A stretch of 64,000 nt of DNA from Euwallacea fornicatus (taxonomy: Eukaryota; Arthropoda; Insecta; Coleoptera; Curculionidae), in contig NC_089573.1 in the NCBI RefSeq assembly GCF_040115645.1, positions 2,356,001 through 2,420,000 on the forward strand, read 5' to 3'. Of the stretch, positions 59,909-64,000 are shown one piece after another; position 1 is the stretch's first letter; each line of letters begins with the position of its first letter. Made by a program: the position numbers and the translations under genes. The notes beneath the pieces are model-generated. The model made no database searches and was not told the DNA's origin. It saw nothing but the letters and a program-made list of their open reading frames with translations.

Positions 59909-61136
59909 CAGGGTGAGTCTTAAGCAATGGGACACGGAGCAACGATGGATTTATGACATAAAAATAATGCAATATAGCTAAATGTACGTTACACCAAAAA
60001 AAGTTGGTAATAACTGAGATACAGGGTGCTAAAGTTGAAAAATAAAATAAAATTTTCTTTAATGTCTCTGGAATAGTCCGGGCTAATTTCACGAAATTCC
60101 TTATATAAGGGGTTTTTGGAGATGATCAACTCAAATTTAATGACGATTTCGGTGTATCTTCTACAGGGGGCCACAATTGACAATTAGGAGTCATTTAAAC
60201 TTTTTTGTGCCACGGTGTATGTCATTTCGGACTCACAAAATTTGTTCCTCTACCTTTTCCAGTTAAAAAAGTTACACCTTATTGGTGTCGCTAGGAGCAA
60301 CGATTTTCGAGAAATTCAATTAAATAACTTAAATTCCCATTTTTTCTACTTGTTGACATGTAACAACATAGTTTTTTTTTATTGTTAAAAAAAGCACAAA
60401 GATAATATGAAAACAATTTAATACCGTAGTTGGTATTCTATTGACATATTTATTTAAGCTTCATTAACCCTTGAGCGGGCGCACATGTTGATATTCCACG
60501 AACGGGCATGCGCGGTAGTTTATATCGCAAATTATTAAATATCGTTTTTTATTCAATTTCTCAATTTTTTTTTGAATTTATTTTCTATACTTAATCTAAC
60601 TATATATTATTACAGTAATACTTAATCTAATAATACTCTTTTAATCCATGTTCATAGGAGAGTTTTTACAAAAATTGCATGTAGTTATTTTTTCGCTGTG
60701 ATTTTCACAAACAAATTTTTTACATGAAGTATAATAAGATGTAGCTCTATTATTCTTATGAGCATCACACAAATAACAAGGTCCGATTTGCTTTTCATTA
60801 GTCCCTCTTGGAACTTCTTGTGTTCAGTGGCGTAGCACATTTTTCCTTTAAAATATCCAGCAATTATCCTGCCCGCACGCCACTGGTTATGCAACAGCCA
60901 CTGTTTTTAGTGTAAAATATGCACCGTTGCTAACTCTCAAACTTTGCAAAATTGCATTAAAATGTCTCAAGTACTTTCGGAAATATTAAAAAAATTGTAA
61001 TTTTTTAAAGAAATTCTCACACCCCGTATTTCCGCAACGAAGCATTTTTGGGATATAGTTTATATAACAAAATTACCTTTATTTTAGCTGTAGAATACGC
61101 TCCCGAAGTTATGTACCGTATTTAGGAAACACCCTG
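59909..61136. mobile_element. CAGGGTG element containing a piggyBac fragment
   Basis: Left end CAGGGTGAGTCTTAAGC and right end, in complement, CAGGGTGTTTCCTAAATACG, with TA on both sides. Inner motif copies acagggtgctaaag (60021) and, in complement, acggggtgtgagaa (61027) lie about 113 and 110 bp inside. The left half (60021-60330) is clearly related to the arms of the 3320-6372 and 50283-51380 elements. The right part of the loop is foreign (piggyBac). Both ends belonging to one element is an inference. Confidence 0.6.
60468..60824 (-). pseudogene. piggyBac-type transposase C-terminus and 3' end
   Basis: Minus-strand QEVPRGTNEKQIGPCYLCD, then SYYTSCKKFVCENHSEK and CNFC. The spacing C-x2-C...C-x4-C-x2-H...C-x2-C matches the cross-brace zinc finger that ends piggyBac transposases. 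The fragment ends at TTAA (60464-60467) followed by CCCTTGAG on the plus strand, as expected for a piggyBac terminus. The catalytic domain is gone. Confidence 0.6.
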
Positions 61137-61250
61137 TATTTTGGTTTATGTGTTACGAATATATTAGTTAGAAAATAAAATTCATATATATTCTTACAGA
61201 AAGCGATTCCCTGAGCTTATATCTATCTATATTCTATTATAATATATTTA

Positions 61251-63432
61251 CAGGGTGTCTCAAATGCCATTGCTCCCTTCTGAATGATGGGACTTTACGG
61301 TTGGTAATGATGGGTTGGTAAAATTAAAGAAAATGTATCAAACTTGAAGCTTAGTTAATATTCGAAAACAGTCTTGTCATCTTTTTTAATTTTTCAAGTA
61401 ATTGGAAAATATCGGAAAAATGCCAAAATTTGATTTACATAATAAATCCAAAAACGAAGATTTTTCAAAAAGGTGTTTAATAAAAATTCATTTTTTGGAC
61501 TCTTGAAGTTTGCGATTTTCTAAATTTAATAGTTAGCCTTGTTCTGGAGTTAACGATCCCAACTTTGTATTCTTTAATATGGATCTAGATACATTTTGGC
61601 ATATTCTAAAAGTGCTCATGAAGGGCTTTTCAACGATGTATCACGTGACAACATTTTTCAGCGTTTTGGTTTATAAGAGAGTATCATGAGTTTTTTTTTT
61701 ATAAATGTGAACTGAGTTTCATTACAATTATGAACATTAACGAGCAAATAACAAATTTATAATCTTAAAATAATAACAAATTCTCAAAATATTAATGTTC
61801 AAAATGACCACCATTGTTTCCCATAATGTAACATACGAGCTTTACTAGAATAAGCTCTTAAAAATTGAAATTCTTTCGTTAAATTGACTTAGGGAAAAAA
61901 AGAACATTGCGAGCACTTATAGCTACAATATGCGACGACATATTATGGTTTTATGTTGCTAATTTATTTTTTGAACAACAATATTCTCCAATTCATTGTG
62001 ACACTTTGGCTCGATTATGCAGTATTTTGATGAAGAAAAAATTGATAAACTATTTGTCTACATAAGCGAATTTTGTAACTTTATAAAGGCTTTTTACGAA
62101 AATTTACACTCAGAAGGAAGAGTGTTAAATCTTAAAATGTTTTCTTGAATAGAAAAGAATTTGCACGAGAATGGGTCATTTAGTAACACCACGAAAAGAA
62201 GTTCAACTTTTACGGCCATAGACGGCGTATATGAAATGAACGTATTAGGTATTGTACTACTCTTGCACAGATCATGCTATGTTCATTTATTGACTATTTC
62301 TATTCCGTACGTTTTAGGATATGTTCATTATAAAAATATAAACAATACTGATGTTTCTCTAAGAGAAATTGAAAATGAAATTGCGGTATCGAAATCTTCT
62401 GCTAGTGAAATATTTAACCAAACATAAACATACCATGCTGCTGTTGAAAGGTCTACCATTTAATGCCAAAGAACTGTAGCAAGACAAGGATATTTTGCAG
62501 ATAGCTTTTACGAAAACAGAGTTGGGATATTAATTTTTACCACAAAATTTTAGGGTAAGAAGAAAGCCGATTCTGCAGTATTGGATGGTTTAGTTGCAAT
62601 ATTGATTATCGATGGAGTTAGGAGAATAATCACATTTATCCCTAAACAGGGTTTTAATTAACATTGAGGTCGTATGAACTGGCCAGCACAACCACCTGAT
62701 TTAATCCCTATGGATTTCTCCATATGGAGCTTTATTAAAAGTAAAGTTTATTAAACAACACCACAAAATGAAAAGGATTTTGATAAAAAAATTCAAATTT
62801 CTTGCCAACAAACTACCCGCTGAATACTAAATAATATTCAAAACAAGGTTATTACAAATACTTGAAAACCTTTACGAAACAACGGTAGCCATTTTGAACA
62901 TTCATATTTTAAGAATTTATGATTATTTTAAGATTTTAAATTTGCTATTTAATCGTTGATTTTTATTTTTCTAATAAAATTCCTTTCACATTTATAAAAA
63001 AATCTTTGATGATGGTCCCTTTCAAACCAAAACGCTGGAAAATGTTATCGTGTGAAACATTGTTGAAAAGTCTTAAATGAACTCTTTCAAAATTTGCCAA
63101 AATTTATCTAGGATCGTATAAAAAAAACAAAGCTGAAAATTAGGCCAACTAAAAAATTTAGAAAATCGCACACGTCAAGAACTTTCAAAAGTTTAAAAAT
63201 TTTGTTTGAAATGCTTTTTAGAAAAATTTTTAGTTTTCGATTTACTATGGAAATTTAATTTTGCAATTTTTAAGACTTTTCCCAATATTTCGGAAAATAA
63301 CAAAAACTGGCAACACTGTTGTCAAATATTATTTACGCCCAAGTTTGACACATTTTCTCTACTTTTACTGATCTCGGAACTTTCACCGTTTAAGATGTAG
63401 CAATGGTACCTTATGACATTTCGGATACCCTG
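61251..63432 (+). mobile_element. CAGGGTG element J: about 430-bp terminal inverted repeats around a decayed transposase
   Basis: Left end CAGGGTGTCTCAAATGCC; right end, in complement, CAGGGTATCCGAAATGTC. The arms align for about 430 bp each, up to ttttcagcgttttggttt (61653) and its partner near 63020-63045. Subterminal motif copies (acagtcttgtcatc at 61368 and, in complement, acagtgttgccag at 63319) are about 118 and 114 bp in. It is the only copy here that still looks like transposase between two long repeats, so it resembles the parental architecture. Confidence 0.78.
62015..62905 (+). pseudogene. Decayed DDE transposase of element J
   Basis: The N-terminal piece YFDEEKIDKLFVYISEF...NFIKAFYENLHSEG...IEKNLHENGSF matches the DUF4817-type helix-turn-helix that begins many insect transposases. 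VSLREIENEIAVSKSSASEIF (about 62350-62415) is the second HTH. Much of the catalytic core is missing or shifted. Near 62675 the sequence reads NWPAQPPDLIPMDFSIWSFI, the conserved W-P-x-x-x-P-D-L-x-P-x-D-F block, and the end near 62895 reads NNGSHFEHS, the family C-terminus. Multiple stops. Confidence 0.7.
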
Positions 63433-63434
63433 TG

Positions 63435-64000
63435 CATTCTATCTACCATACGGCTCCAAATTATACCACCTCTTCCCACCCTTATTTTTTATTAAATTAT
63501 TATTAATAAATAACAAATAGTAATAAAAAATAAATAATAAAATATTATTTTTAAATCCTAAACCAGCTTTAAACTGTACAAAAAATACCATTTTTTCTCG
63601 TTTTTTTTGTCTATACTTGTTGTTGATGTCACCGCCAGGGCAAAATAGAGGATTTTAAAAAATTGTAGTACTGGTTAAGTGAGACCTCAAATTAAAGATG
63701 TTTCTAAATTACATTTAATGGTAGAATTTGATTTTAAATCGATTGATTCGTTTTTGAGGAAAAAGTCATAAATTGAAAAAAAAATGTAAAAATAAATACA
63801 AATTGAATTTAATTGTCAGTAACAAATAATAAGAAAATTGATATAATTTGTAATAATAATAATAAAATTTACTTTCAAATTTATGCTAACAAATGATCTG
63901 TTTTTTTTTTTTATAAATTACTAGGTAATATCTAAAAGTGCTATTGATCTGTTAGTTATGCGTTCGTTAAGAGAAAAAGTTGAGGCTGTGTTTATTTTTA
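63435..64000. other. AT-rich non-coding end of window
   Basis: Long runs of A/T, including taataaataac-like simple sequence. No feature seen. Confidence 0.4.

Noticed and set aside
1..64000. Search for CRISPR arrays, operons and bacterial-type promoters
   Set aside because: Spliced genes and animal transposons show this is a eukaryotic nuclear sequence; no spaced direct-repeat array was seen.
56351..64000. Search for the Cda5 chitin-binding (peritrophin-type) exon
   Set aside because: No minus-strand six-cysteine pattern with splice sites was found; presumably it lies beyond the window.

Overview
The window is eukaryotic, AT-rich and intron-bearing, and almost certainly from an insect; a beetle is my inference from the transposon load and the gene set, not something I can prove. 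Three host genes are recognisable, all on the minus strand and all in the right half. They are the first four coding exons of a Utx/KDM6A-like histone demethylase (38811-39407), a complete six-exon ionotropic receptor that looks like Ir21a (40893-44503), and the 3' eleven exon positions of a chitin deacetylase of the Cda5 type (45133-56350). The deacetylase has a Ser/Thr/Pro-rich linker and a pair of equal-length alternative exons.

The left 38 kb lies downstream of Utx exon 4, whose splice donor is open, so it is either a very long Utx intron or 3' flank. It is a graveyard of nested transposable elements: a copia-type LTR element entering from the left edge (1-2034); a long-inverted-repeat element (3320-6372) carrying a Tc1 that itself carries an R1-clade LINE fragment; several decayed Tc1 elements, with one Tc1 inside another (9735-12926 containing 10784-12322); a mauritiana-type mariner (16512-17764); and a palindromic element (21873-25980) split by two back-to-back Tc1s. 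Between 26 and 37 kb I see almost no coding signal, apart from a decayed Glu/Thr/Val-rich stretch at 28.6-29.4 kb.

The right half carries more insertions, mostly in introns: a foldback element and a Tc1 copy in the 5-kb Cda5 intron (50283-51380, 52251-53665), and a Tc1 with an uninterrupted transposase gene upstream of the last visible Cda5 exon (56657-58303). Past that are long-inverted-repeat elements at 58.6-63.4 kb, one with a piggyBac remnant.

The most unusual signal is a family of elements starting TA-CAGGGTG. Seven copies (3320, 15929, 21873, 37261, 50283, 59909, 61251) have long terminal inverted repeats. Each also has a second, subterminal copy of the terminal motif about 103-118 bp inside both ends, the layout known as IR/DR from Sleeping Beauty-like Tc1 elements. 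One copy still holds recognisable pieces of its transposase; several others are hairpin-like derivatives. All coordinates, spacings and splice sites were read by hand.
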